A model generated the notes under the pieces. The model had not been told where the DNA came from and ran no database searches. It saw only the letters and a list, made by a program, of their open reading frames with translations. The translations under genes were made by a program, and so were the position numbers. Positions 19,201 through 26,678 of a DNA stretch of 64,000 bases are shown one piece after another (position 1 is the stretch's first letter; the number at the start of each line of letters is the position of its first letter). Source of the DNA: Paenibacillus_E allorhizoplanae (GTDB taxonomy: Bacteria; Bacillota; Bacilli; Paenibacillales; NBRC-103111); NCBI RefSeq assembly GCF_927798215.1, contig NZ_CAKMMW010000020.1, forward strand, positions 62,001-126,000, in the 5' to 3' direction.

Positions 19201-19602
19201 CTAGTGAATTGGACTGAGGGGAATGGTTCAAATGATGAAGTTAAGCAATTAGTTCGTGGGACCGATAGTGGCGTTACATGGAACAGCTCAAGTGATACGG
19301 ATATAAGCAATCAAAATGATGATGGAAGCAAATGGGATATACTCAATCCAGGAAAAGTGAGCAAGCAAGGCGGAAAATATGCGGACGCTACAGCAGCGGG
19401 TTTTAGTCATTATAATGGTCTAAGTGGCAAAGTCACATGGGATGTTATGGAAGATATAAGGGCTGGAGCTGACTTTGGGTGGCTTATTAAAAAGACAGAT
19501 GAAAGTGCAAGCGGAAAAGTAATTTACTATTCCCGAGAATATGCTATTGACCATAATAATTTGGATTTAGCTCCACGATTAATACTGGAATATGGTCCTT
19601 AA
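13261..19602 (+). CDS. Giant secreted RCC1-repeat / glycoside hydrolase / Ig / DNRLRE protein
   Basis: 2113 aa, GTG start 7 nt after GAGG. Signal peptide at residues 1-28. Approximate domains: RCC1-like propeller repeats 40-490 (VYSWG, LYGWG, YTWGYN signatures); two SbsA-type Ig domains 500-717; a second RCC1 array 720-1163; a clan GH-A-like catalytic barrel 1193-1580 with TIYNEPND (Glu1358, acid/base) and ITEFGPN (Glu1458, nucleophile) plus a beta-domain to about 1657; a third SbsA-type Ig 1663-1818; HYR 1821-1900; DNRLRE/CBM96-like 1901-2113. The first and third Ig domains both contain VKVYKGTNNSGT, indicating internal duplication. No SLH, LPXTG or membrane anchor is seen, so it is probably released or wall-associated. 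Substrate unknown; a large polysaccharide is likely. Confidence 0.88.
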   Translation: MRKGFTRKAISIILAIAIVMTLVIPVSAHPSISNEDGITKHIQQVGMNTSNSSATFGSTSLLVDGGVYMLGGNGNGQLGNGTTGGSSTVFTNVLNNAGTPITGIMRIYQNSGTMYAWSQSDGKLYGWGRAYGGKLGILGGTGSTVTDVTYATELKFYGNKTLSELGINFDGSHEQTLGGIAGSDGAKPSTLLAIATDGKVYSWGSSGSSNLASYDFRLGRDISVDQAVYAMNGMLSSVLPTQVFFNTENPNERAIAVAGTDETPGVNYILSETGVLYGFGKGLSTSANAIFVKVEHPDKTAGRKFVKMSVSSSGIVILLDDQGYIYTVFNTGSANHVYSAVASFATRPSAVYGNGTTGGINGNAASGITFKNVYAIGPTNNHVMFAIAHDGTVYEWGSSTNGGAPHGVRFGDGTAASKDVVTAVKNDYLKDVEYMSMFRTTGAAVKGNVIYTWGYNAGVDQLGNGSGIGQTASQGTPKPINEAALVHIPALAAHVNDELPLTVSYLPAISSTGVALTATPSITFNKILYLAGGSSIADTVKVYKGTNNSGTLLNPSIFTVTNTGKVLTVTFANALEEETDYYIEIQGGTLKDFKGTAVPTQGATFKTIGQLKATPTPADHATVVSNSVKPTITFSKAVTSVGRLDASVELHQGSAAGTLVPSTATFENQNTVVRISPGSSLSSNTDYYIVLKANAFTDQTNVMYPTTDTAFKFTTGISSSIIKQAVTFSGSDSDGNATALLTTDGNVYVNGNNINGIYANGSLTMPGGGLTGVFRPAYTSEGVELSSIDKIYTSQGNLLYAWDDENNKLYAWGKNGFERSGVLNSALSVQWATQSTFHETPIYFAGGRHSLTANVGSTYVIDKDGAVWSWGQASAANASNESTGWTNDYRLGRDLTGINVSGGILRPVWEAQSANGIKYLDAGKAWYSAKPDKILFTSDPNEKAIEVVGAGTNAAIILTNFGNLYAFGGTTAGQFSSNTSNRFAKVVHPVSGRKFVAISASVNGTAIMLDDIGQVYSLFGATFSNNSTALAPQKPIAIYNATNGIPNAENIIFDDILAFGSGATVTYMVKTSSGKVYVWGSNQNANLGLGIADTASSVQFATENTALQGVEGFYGLNGTAIAWKGDVLYTWGFNPYNTLANGTIASDFSLTPLPITKPYLANIPGLQAVAPDGDSPAAPDSALDGTNANFVYKPSLSQGNNNNILVQDFMGWGGQYNHQLFSDLNRTVYDVTDANLENLKDKLINLNPKYTRIFYDPDPQRAIPYVNTAAGGSSAYTSLYGDLNFESLEKTLQLAMDTHSSVNLTYWHPADEVNGQIVASGSLDWDIRSGMARWAKNLKTLIVDKGYTNIKALTIYNEPNDDTPIAMDKYVQVYRALDTALKNEGIRESVKIVGGDLLTGNQTAWFKLMGDNLNDAVDEYSVHRYWFDGSTRYNMLLSVQASLNALPENERKPVQITEFGPNKGYMNPSYSGSTANLIKYAYETSGFNIMSASLGFDGTSKWDIYHAKYDGDIQDHSMIMDARNGYALRPEYWAFLLQSMAAETGWNNVKVRAGTGDGGSNNKIVAELESPNGSEQSFFLLNQSTTAATDISVEGLDTSKTYYVYMWNENGDGKITEKGVLGSSGTASAQSSNASGGVYKVSGIKGNSFAVLTTRQLDPTRWADVWQYDDTPDVFITPSNNTTDVSVLSDVEIGFNVEYLNRAGIGDINKIDPSITPQFLEGTNFTGIVKVYKGTNNSGTALEEGTEFIVKFKTGVGYTYKDKKLVVNFPNGLEPNTDYYVEVQPNVLRHVRPNPTSIPYSFINTVPVGSTFKTESLTPVVDTSPPILSLPGNMTAEATYPSGAAVSFTATATDNPDVSIPVSCTWSPGSTFPLGITTVNCSAQDYAGNVIRGSFTITVNGNLISSKDSYLRQGSPNTNEGGNPNLRIQASGNNRVLVGFDGTNQISAVGLKSATLVLTIMDNSDNWGRNDIRSVDAHRLLVNWTEGNGSNDEVKQLVRGTDSGVTWNSSSDTDISNQNDDGSKWDILNPGKVSKQGGKYADATAAGFSHYNGLSGKVTWDVMEDIRAGADFGWLIKKTDESASGKVIYYSREYAIDHNNLDLAPRLILEYGP

Positions 19603-19641
19603 GATGAAAAGGGTATAGTTCATCACCGTGCTCAAATGAAA

Positions 19642-19686
19642 AAACAACCGCGTCATGGCAGAGCCAATGGCGTGGTTGTTTTGTTT
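19642..19686 (+). terminator. Intrinsic terminator after giant GH gene
   Basis: ACAACC-GCG-TCATGGC pairs imperfectly with GCCAATGGCGTGGTTGT, followed by TTTGTTT. Located 40 nt after the stop of the giant gene. Confidence 0.7.
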
Positions 19687-19696
19687 GCACATAGTA

Positions 19697-19918
19697 TTAG
19701 CTGTTTTGATTGTAAAGGTCTTTAATTTCGCTATCGAGCAGGCGCGCAGTTGTGCCGTCGTAGGAAACGGCTACGTGTGTCCAAGTTGATAACGGAATGG
19801 TTCCGGTGGATACAAGTGGTGTATTACCGATATAAGTCTCAAGGTTACCGCCTGTCGTCCGGCACAGCCAGATGCGTCCGCTCGAATACAAAGCCAAATT
19901 AAATATTGATATGAACAA
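19697..19918 (-). pseudogene. Remnant of LamG/concanavalin-like domain protein
   Basis: A 73-codon minus-strand frame reads as the end of a LamG-type domain: TIPLSTWTHVAVSYDGTTARL, then LLDSEIKDLYNQ, which in intact domains follows about 25 residues later. An internal deletion has fused the two motifs and no normal upstream coding sequence or start signal is visible. It is best seen as debris of a secreted enzyme's 3' end. Confidence 0.6.
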
Positions 19919-20039
19919 GAAAATGGATTGACGCAGAAATTTGCAAGATGTTATAGTTATACTAATAGTTAATTCTTAGTATTTGCATCGGATATATGTA
20001 AATTAATAAAAACATTGAATGATCTACCAGATGACTGGA

Positions 20040-20077
20040 GATGCATTCCCCATTTGGGGGTGCATCTATTTTTTTTT
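20040..20077 (+). terminator. Leader hairpin with U-tract just upstream of ssuD remnant
   Basis: GATGCA..CCCC (20040-20051) pairs with GGGG..TGCATC (20056-20066), followed by TATTTTTTTTT. This is a textbook intrinsic terminator, but it lies only 19 nt before the ssuD start, preceded by a CCAG-atga-CTGG mini-hairpin at 20027-20038. It may be a transcription attenuator, or the terminator of a lost upstream gene. Confidence 0.55.
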
Positions 20078-20095
20078 ATGAAAAGAGGGAAACGA

Positions 20096-21163
20096 ATGAA
20101 CGTACAGTTTTATTGGTTTGCGCCATCCAATGGGGATGGCAGTCAACTAGGATTGAAAAAACCGGAGCGAGCGCCGACACTAGACTATTTAATTAAGGTT
20201 GCGCAGACCGTGGAGGAGCAAGGCTTTGACGGTATTCTAGTACCCGTGGGGATACCATTTCTCGATTCCTGGATGATGGGGTCAGCCATCGTCCATCACA
20301 CCAAACGATTGAAACCGCTGATTGCTTTTCGACCTGGATTTATAGCTCCTTCTCTGGCAGCGAAGATGGCGTCAACTCTGGATCAGTTCAGTAAAGGAAG
20401 ATTAACGATCAATGTGGTCACCGGGGGATCCCCCTATGAATTGGGTCAAGATGGTGACTTTACGGAGCACGATGAGAGGTACCAGCGGACAGATGAGTTC
20501 TTGAGCATTATCCGAAAGCTATGGGAGCAAAGCACAGTGGATTATGACGGTGACTACTTTAAGCTTCGGCAAAGCACACTCATTCCCTCACATGTTGATG
20601 GTCGCAAGCCACCTATATATTTCGGTGGTTCCTCACAAGCAGCGTTGGATGTAGCTGCAAAACACGCAGATATTTATCTCCAGTGGGGCGAGCCGGTCGC
20701 CATTGTTAAGCAGCAAATTGCGGAACTGAGACGAAAAGAGCAAACCTACCAACGAGGCCCAATCGAGCTGGGTATCCGTATACATGTCATTGTTCGTGAA
20801 ACAGAAGAAGAAGCATGGGAGGCAGCGGAGCAATTACTGGAGGGCATTGAGCCGGAAGTTGAGGCCAAGATGGCGGCTTAATTCAAAGAAGCTGATTCGG
20901 TTGCGCAGAATCGAATGAACGTATTACTTAATGGCGATTATCGCTTTGATAAACATAAATGGGCGGGTATCGGTCGAGTGCGCAAGGGGGCAGGAACAGC
21001 CGTTGTTGGCACCCCTCAGCAAGTATGGGAAGGTTTGAAGGAATACATCGACCTTGGTGTTACACATTTTATTTTATCCGGATTTCCACATGTTGAGGAA
21101 GCTGAACGATTTGGTAAAACAGTTCTCCCACTTATACAAAAAAACTTAAAAGAACTTGTCTAA
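20096..21163 (+). pseudogene. ssuD: Alkanesulfonate monooxygenase (SsuD-like), in-frame stop
   Basis: FMNH2-dependent LLM-class monooxygenase that would release sulfite from alkanesulfonates. Start ATG 20096 follows AGAGGG. The protein reads MNVQFYWFAPSNGDGSQLG and onward through typical SsuD blocks (VVTGGSPYELGQDGDF, PPIYFGGSSQAALDVAA). At codon 262 the frame hits TAA (20879-20881) and continues in exactly the same frame to 21163 with the expected C-terminus (VRKGAGTAVVGTPQQVWEGL, FILSGFPHVEEAERF). The total of 355 codons is close to family length, so a single nonsense change disrupts it. No ssuABC transporter genes are adjacent. Confidence 0.85.
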
Positions 21164-21314
21164 CATGAGAAAGCCTTCTTCACAGTTGAAAAGAATTTCC
21201 ATTCTGAAGGCTGTGAGGACGAATCGCTGGAAATATGCGATATCGGCACCGAATCGCAGCGGAGATTTGGCTATCCGTTCTGCTTCGCCTTGAGCCAGTA
21301 AGGGAGGTAAAGGC

Positions 21315-22376
21315 ATGTATAAAGTGATGATTGTGGATGATGAGCCATCTGTAAAACGCAGTTTAAAGACAATTATTGAGAAGGAAACTTCTTCATTTGA
21401 AGTAAGTGCATTTGCAGAGAACGGACAAGAAGCACTGGATCTCATTAGCGAGTCTTTACCGGACGTGGTCATTACAGACATTCGAATGCCAGTGATGGAT
21501 GGTTTGCGACTGGCTGAGGAGGTCGTAAGCCGTGGCATCCAGACTGAAATGATTATCATTTCTGGATACAGCGATTTTAGCTATGCCAAACAGGCACTCC
21601 GACATGGCGTGTCCGATTATCTGCTTAAGCCACTTGATGTTGACGAAGTACTAAGAGCGCTTTCTTTAACCCAGAAGAAACTTGGCAATGAACGTAAAAA
21701 CATCATTGAACGAAGTGAATGGATTGCTATGTGTAAGGTAGAAGCAGAGACAATGGCGAAAAACTTGTGGGTCCTAAATATGGCTGCAGTTTGGGAGCAG
21801 CTTGAAGGGATACACGAACGGTTGCAGACGTATCGAGCCAATTCAGTAAGACTCAAGGAGAAGTTTCTACACTTGTTTTACTTGCTGCAAGCTGAAATAG
21901 TGGGTCTGAGCGGCAATAGAATTCAATTAAAAACGCTAACCGAACATCAATGGAACGGTCAAGCTGAGCAATTGAAACGACATTTTGAACTGGTGCTGCA
22001 ATGTGCAATGGAAGAAATCCGGCTTATACGGAATTGGAGTTCGCATAAAAATATGTTGGAATCCCTGAAGCAGATCAATCAGAATTTTGCAAACGAATCG
22101 TTTTCCATGATGAATGCAGTTGAACTCGCAGGGATGTCGCCAACATATTTCAGTAAGTCGTTCAAAGAAGAAGTTGGCGTAAGCTACACACAATATATTG
22201 CCAAACTACGAATGGACAAGGCGATCGAGCTCTTGTGTGATCCGAAAAATAAAGTGTACGAGGTTGCCTATGCGGTTGGCTATAATGAATATGCTCATTT
22301 CGCTAAAGTGTTCAAGAAGTATTTCAAATTTTCTCCTACGGACTACCGTCATTCCTTAGAAGGACGAAGAGGCTAG
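21315..22376 (+). CDS. YesN-type response regulator (REC + AraC HTH)
   Basis: 353 aa, ATG after GGGAGG. N-terminal receiver domain with acidic pair VDDEP (residues 9-11), phosphoacceptor in DVVITDIRMP, and KPLD; a linker rich in helices; a C-terminal AraC-type double HTH (FSMMNAVELAGMSPTYFSKSFKEEVG and VYEVAYAVGYNEYAHFAKVFKKY). In Paenibacillus these usually pair with a YesM-like sensor kinase and control sugar ABC transporters. No kinase or transporter lies beside it, so it is an orphan here. It follows the broken ssuD gene by about 150 nt. Confidence 0.93.
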   Translation: MYKVMIVDDEPSVKRSLKTIIEKETSSFEVSAFAENGQEALDLISESLPDVVITDIRMPVMDGLRLAEEVVSRGIQTEMIIISGYSDFSYAKQALRHGVSDYLLKPLDVDEVLRALSLTQKKLGNERKNIIERSEWIAMCKVEAETMAKNLWVLNMAAVWEQLEGIHERLQTYRANSVRLKEKFLHLFYLLQAEIVGLSGNRIQLKTLTEHQWNGQAEQLKRHFELVLQCAMEEIRLIRNWSSHKNMLESLKQINQNFANESFSMMNAVELAGMSPTYFSKSFKEEVGVSYTQYIAKLRMDKAIELLCDPKNKVYEVAYAVGYNEYAHFAKVFKKYFKFSPTDYRHSLEGRRG

Positions 22377-22734
22377 CACCGGTAATTAAATGTATAATTT
22401 GATTTTAATGTGGCAATGAAAGATGAGGTTCTACGATAATATTCCAGGAGGGACACTTCTAGCTTAATAACAACTTGAAGAGGCAGCCAGTCCAGGTGGA
22501 TTGGTTGCCTTTTCTCAAATAACAGGCAGTAGTGCGGATTCAACTTAGAATTATAATTCTGTAAAATCATGGAACTTCCTTGAGTATTGAGCGTCTAAAT
22601 AATTAGTAGTAATTACCGGAAGATGGTTCACGAATAAATAATTTTCAAAATAAAGATATGAGTTGTATGTTATATTTGCTGGCTTTTTAAGGGCGATTTT
22701 CTTTTGGTCAAAATCAAAAACAAGGAGTTTGGAC
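22377..22734. other. Intergenic stretch with one terminator
   Basis: About 360 nt between the response regulator and the broken stalk-domain gene. Apart from the terminator at 22482-22514, no gene, repeat or convincing promoter was recognised; the sequence is AT-rich. Confidence 0.5.
22482..22514 (+). terminator. Intrinsic terminator downstream of response regulator
   Basis: GGCAGCCAGTCCA pairs with TGGATTGGTTGCC (with G-U pairs), then TTTT. Placed about 105 nt after the regulator stop. Confidence 0.75.
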
Positions 22735-23504
22735 ATGAAAAAAAGAACGGTGTTCCGATTTACTTGATTTCTACCTGGCTTGGAAATGCATGGATTATGC
22801 CAAACAACGCGCTTCTGGGGAATCAAAAGTCAGTTGATACGAGATTAGAAATTTTCGGTGTGGAGTCGCTCTATAAGGATCCGGGTCTTATCAAGCCTAC
22901 AGGGATGCAATTAGCGCCGCAAACTGTAAAAGTGAAAGCAAAGTGGGCTAGCCGCTACTTGATTGAGACATTGAATGGAGAAAGATGGATCTCACCGCGT
23001 TACACTGCTTTATTCGAGGTAAAAGAGGCCCGGCACGACAAGGAGTATGCGGTACTTAATTATCAAGGGCACGCTTACGTTCCTGTCCGATTTATAGCTG
23101 AATGGCTAGGGGCTTTTGTTGATTACACAGATCAAGGTACATACAAGGACATTACAATTAATCATTTCCCTTCAAATATTCCCATACTTAAAGATGATAA
23201 ATATGCCAATATTCACTTTGGTTTGCTCGACTTATACTTAGATGGGGGATATACGGGCATTCGAGGATTATTAGCTTTAGATCATGACAAGGATTCGATT
23301 ACCGAACATGAAATTGAGTTTAAATTGCATTTTTATGACGAGAACAATAAGGTGATTGGGATTGCATCAGGCACGTCAAAACCTAGTAGCTCTGCCCAAA
23401 AGATGACCATAAGCACGGGCGAAATTAAGTATGTTTCGGCTGGCGAAGTCGGGGATTTCTCTAAATATAAAAAAGTGGATTTTGAAGTCACAGGGTATAA
23501 ATAA
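22735..23504 (+). pseudogene. Copper-amine-oxidase-N ('stalk') domain protein, frameshifted N-terminus
   Basis: The best start is ATG 22735, 8 nt after AAGGAG, giving MKKRTVFRFT, which looks like the beginning of a signal peptide but meets TGA after 10 codons. The rest of the protein is in another frame (open from 22704): a repeat-like block (STWLGNAWIMPNN... and SRYLIETLNGERWISPRY), then the stalk-domain motif GHAYVPVRFIAEWLGA, then about 100 residues of predicted beta structure. The signal peptide is missing from the open frame, so the protein is probably not exported. A frameshift or small deletion near 22750 would explain this; a cytoplasmic protein from a weak TTG start is less likely. 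Confidence 0.55.
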
Positions 23505-23550
23505 CCCTCCGTTCATTAAGTCCTATATAAATGGTGCCAATAAATGACTA

Positions 23551-24255
23551 TTACTCTTGATCAATTGGATGCCGGATTTGATCCTGATATAGATCAACAA
23601 ATAGTTTACCATGTGTTCCCCTGATAGCGTAACAGACTTCTTCTGCTGTAACACCCCGTTGCTGTAGCTGCTTCGAGAGCCATTCTTTGGATAAACCAAT
23701 TTGCTGTAAATTATCTGACATAATCTTTCCGTCCATAACTAGTTCAACAGGAAACTGGATCTTTGTTGTTTCTGTCAAAAGCAAATCTTTTTGTATAAGG
23801 GGACGATATTCTGGCTTTTTGAGCACCGAGAGTTTACCGTTAAGCTCTAGGATGGCATATTGTACTTCTTCGATATCAAAAATGTCCTTTTCTCGCAATT
23901 CTTGATTTAAAGTGTCGAGTGTAAATTGAATTTTCCTTAAGTTCTGTTCCATAATTTTGCCGTTTTCGATCACTACCGTCGGTTTTCCGGCAAACCATTT
24001 CCTGATTTTTCGGCTCTTCATGGAAATAAACGAGATGAGATAGGCAATGCCACTGAAAATCAAAAAAGAAGTGATAAGATTCCAAGTCTTCAAATGAGTA
24101 TTAAATGCTAAATTACCGATTATGGCACCTAGTGTGATCGAAGCGACAAAATCATTGTAAGTCATTCGCGCTATCGTGTGTTTTCCTAGAACTCGCGTAA
24201 TTAACATAATAAGAACGAAAGCAACCACAGTCCGGAGAATTGTTTCCGATAACAT
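23551..24255 (-). CDS. YetF-family (DUF421) membrane protein
   Basis: 234 aa, ATG after GGAGGATAG. Three hydrophobic segments in the first 80 residues (about 5-22, 35-52, 60-78), then a soluble cytoplasmic region with the duplicated YetF pattern: PTVVIENGKIMEQNLRK...LDTLNQELREKDIFDIEEVQYAILELNGKLSV and a second, similar half ending in HGKLFVDLYQ. YetF-type proteins are widespread in spore formers; some are involved in spore germination or membrane functions, but biochemistry is unresolved. It lies on the minus strand with two small genes upstream. Confidence 0.9.
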   Translation of the reverse strand: MLSETILRTVVAFVLIMLITRVLGKHTIARMTYNDFVASITLGAIIGNLAFNTHLKTWNLITSFLIFSGIAYLISFISMKSRKIRKWFAGKPTVVIENGKIMEQNLRKIQFTLDTLNQELREKDIFDIEEVQYAILELNGKLSVLKKPEYRPLIQKDLLLTETTKIQFPVELVMDGKIMSDNLQQIGLSKEWLSKQLQQRGVTAEEVCYAIRGTHGKLFVDLYQDQIRHPIDQE

Positions 24256-24289
24256 ATCAACTATCCTCCCTGCTCAAATAAGTATTTTG

Positions 24290-24505
24290 TTATTTTATTC
24301 TTTTCCTAGAAAAAAATACATGGCCATGATGCATTCCATGATATGGCATTAGGTGATGGGGATGATGTTGAGTTGGATGAATTATCACATGATGGAAGTG
24401 TGATGGTGATGTATTTGGTGAGGATGATCGATAACGTTGTTCAATAAATACCAGGCCGATGCTGCCTGAAACAATCAGCAGCATCGGTGAAGTAACAAGC
24501 AACAT
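24290..24505 (-). CDS. Small histidine-rich putative membrane protein
   Basis: 71 aa. One hydrophobic segment (residues 5-20), then a Ser/Asn-rich link and a tail with about 14 His in 40 residues (FHHVIIHPTQHHPHHLMPYHGMHHGH). No recognisable family and no convincing ribosome site in front of the ATG. It sits between a deacetylase and YetF on the same strand, 30 nt after the deacetylase stop, so read-through translation is possible. Could bind Zn, Ni or Cu, or could be a chance frame. Confidence 0.4.
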   Translation of the reverse strand: MLLVTSPMLLIVSGSIGLVFIEQRYRSSSPNTSPSHFHHVIIHPTQHHPHHLMPYHGMHHGHVFFSRKRIK

Positions 24506-24535
24506 AGTTAATAATACTTAATGAAAGTATGACGT

Positions 24536-25261
24536 TCACGGATTCTTAGCAGGGACTGCCTTGCGATAGGTTAATAACTCCGAGACGGTAACAAACCGAT
24601 ACCCTCTCTTTTCCAATTCCGGTAAGATTTTTTTAAGAGCCTCAATAGTCTGAGTTTGTCCTTCCACGTAATCGTGGAACAATACGATATCCCCGCTGCT
24701 CGAATTGTTTAATACTTTATTTACAATTTTACTGACCCCTGGCGTACTCCAATCCTTCGTATCTAAATGCCAAGACCACATTATCATTTGATAACCTTCT
24801 TGTTTGACAATACTGACTAACCTCTCGTTATAAAAGCCTCCAGGGGGACGAAATAAATGACATCGAATCCCGGCGACGGAGAAAATGGTTTCCTCTGCTT
24901 TATTAATTTCATTCTTCATGTTTATCCGTTTAGAAAGAAAAGCATGGCTATATGTATGATTGGCTATCTCATGTCCTTCGTTTACTTCTCGTTTGAGCAC
25001 GTCAGGAAAAAGTTTTATTTTATTCCCAACCACAAAAAAAGTGGCTTTAGCATGATACTGCTTGAGCAAGTCCAAGATCTGAGGTGTATATCTCGGATGA
25101 GGACCGTCATCGAATGTTAAGGCGATCACTTTCTCATCGGTAGATATTTCCCAGACGACTTCTCCTCTCGTTTCATAATATGACCGGTCTTTTTGGGGGG
25201 CGGCGTATCCAACAGACTGAAATAACAAAAAACAAATACAAAAATTTAGGATCGTTCTCAT
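24536..25261 (-). CDS. Secreted polysaccharide deacetylase (NodB / CE4)
   Basis: 241 aa, ATG after AGGAGG. Signal peptide 1-21 (ends VGYAA). Complete CE4 motifs: TFDDGP (Asp51 base, Asp52 metal), HEIANHTYSH (two metal His), RPPGG, DTKDWSTPG and IVLFHD. CE4 enzymes remove N-acetyl groups from peptidoglycan, chitin or extracellular poly-GlcNAc. Length and architecture match PdaA/PdaB-like spore or wall deacetylases, without an SLH or LysM anchor. Substrate not determinable. Confidence 0.92.
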   Translation of the reverse strand: MRTILNFCICFLLFQSVGYAAPQKDRSYYETRGEVVWEISTDEKVIALTFDDGPHPRYTPQILDLLKQYHAKATFFVVGNKIKLFPDVLKREVNEGHEIANHTYSHAFLSKRINMKNEINKAEETIFSVAGIRCHLFRPPGGFYNERLVSIVKQEGYQMIMWSWHLDTKDWSTPGVSKIVNKVLNNSSSGDIVLFHDYVEGQTQTIEALKKILPELEKRGYRFVTVSELLTYRKAVPAKNP

Positions 25262-25373
25262 TGTTACCTCCTGATTTTAGTTCAATTTTCAATATTAGGA
25301 TGCACCAATTGTTCAAATTAACTCGGTCAAAAAACGGGTATCAATTGTGGATTTGGGGAAAAGGGAATCGATA

Positions 25374-25408
25374 GCTTACAGCCGGCTATGACGATCGGTT
25401 GGCGATCT
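25374..25408. repeat. Fragment of dispersed stem-loop repeat (copy K)
   Basis: ACAGCCGGCTATGACGATCG matches the central stem of copy J (ACAGCCGGCCATGACGATCG at 62274) with one difference. It lies 16 nt after the stop of the minus-strand gene ending at 25424, the same post-stop placement as other copies. The flanking TAACGGGCAG halves are missing. Confidence 0.6.
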
Positions 25409-25423
25409 TATATTCTAGCTTAG

Positions 25424-25960
25424 TCAAGCTTTACTTTTCTTTATCTGGTTCGGATTCAATAAATTTTCTGTTAGATGAAATACAAAAATATATGAAATGA
25501 AAATTACTATATAAATGAAGGGGGAATACCATAGCTTCCAACCTTTATATGTAAATACGTGACAAAGGTGAGCTAACCACTCAAAAAAAACAGATATTAA
25601 TGAGAACCCGATTATATATAGATTGCGATAGATTCCTTTCAGCTTCCACTTATCATAAAACCATAAAAAAATGTATGTGAATGGAGGGTAATTTAAATAA
25701 TAAATGACAATATCCATTACCTCATATTTAGAACTATCGTTTACGTCATACAAATCAAATGGTTTAACAGCTATTAACGAATCAACTGTCTGCGAAATAA
25801 ATACAGTAAATACCGTATAGACTATAATCGATAGTGGGGAAAAACGTTTTGGAAGCAATATTGCTACGGTTAATAAAACAGCCAATGAAATTAGAGTAAA
25901 CCATTCATTTATGTCAAATCGTTCAGGGGGATACAATATCACGGTGATCACACTTCCCAT
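25424..25960 (-). CDS. Multipass membrane protein, CBO0543-like
   Basis: About 178 aa from ATG 25960 (GTG 25942, after GGAAG, is an alternative). Five or so hydrophobic helices; a conserved-looking FFEWLAHLCHVFTYKGWKLWYSP segment with Trp/His at a membrane edge. It overlaps the 3' end of the upstream membrane gene by about 38 nt. The pattern recalls the CBO0543 family of small Firmicute membrane proteins, often found in pairs; function unknown. Confidence 0.65.
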   Translation of the reverse strand: MGSVITVILYPPERFDINEWFTLISLAVLLTVAILLPKRFSPLSIIVYTVFTVFISQTVDSLIAVKPFDLYDVNDSSKYEVMDIVIYYLNYPPFTYIFLWFYDKWKLKGIYRNLYIIGFSLISVFFEWLAHLCHVFTYKGWKLWYSPFIYIVIFISYIFVFHLTENLLNPNQIKKSKA

Positions 25961-26417
25961 GCATTTTTCTGAATAATAAGCTGAAGCAAAATGATTCAAC
26001 CAAGACGATATACCAAACAACGATGGCATACCCGAAATTCCAGCCCGTAAATTTCACTATACCTAGTATTTTAAATAACATATACGATTCGATCAAAACT
26101 GCAAACCATATACCTAAGAAAAGCATTTTGAGGAGGAACCGTGGTTTACTGTGGAAAAACGAAAAAAGAAGCCACATGGTTGAGATCGGAAATACAATTA
26201 ACTGATTCATTTTATAGAAGAAAAGTGCGGAAAGAGCTTCCGAAAACTCAAGCAGCTTATAATTATCAAGAATCGCCGAATGGATCTGCTCAATGGTAAC
26301 TACAATGACCATGTAGTAAACTATTTTTTCAATTGGTAGGAATATTTTCTGCATCCTTCGTAATGTGTACAGAACCCCAATGCTTATTAAAAACATAATC
26401 ATGTTCAAAGTGACCAC
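25923..26417 (-). CDS. Multipass membrane protein, partner of 25424 gene
   Basis: About 164 aa. GTG 26417 lies 6 nt after GGAGGT; TTG 26420 and a later ATG are alternatives. Four to five hydrophobic helices with no soluble domain. Its end overlaps the next gene, so the two are co-translated. General similarity in helix order to the downstream protein suggests a paralogous pair of CBO0543 type. No catalytic motif seen. Confidence 0.6.
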   Translation of the reverse strand: MVTLNMIMFLISIGVLYTLRRMQKIFLPIEKIVYYMVIVVTIEQIHSAILDNYKLLEFSEALSALFFYKMNQLIVFPISTMWLLFSFFHSKPRFLLKMLFLGIWFAVLIESYMLFKILGIVKFTGWNFGYAIVVWYIVLVESFCFSLLFRKMHGKCDHRDIVSP

Positions 26418-26678
26418 CAATATACCTCCAATTTTAGGAAAGAAGATGTCACAATTAAAATTCCCATTTGTAGTTTTTGTATACTATTGAATAATTAGTA
26501 CATTGTCCTACCTTAACCCGCAATATTTGAAACATAACAGCAGTGGCCGTTTAGGTTCCGAATTAATGAATAGGATGACAGCTCTTCAATAATTGGTCGA
26601 TAGACCTAACACAACGTCTGCCGATAATTAATAAACTACTCTTGAAGTGACTTGACTCCAAGGGGATGACATTATCAA

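Noticed and set aside
20021..20066. SAM (S-box) or other known riboswitch before ssuD
   Set aside because: The conserved S-box core is not present; only the terminator-like stem can be supported.
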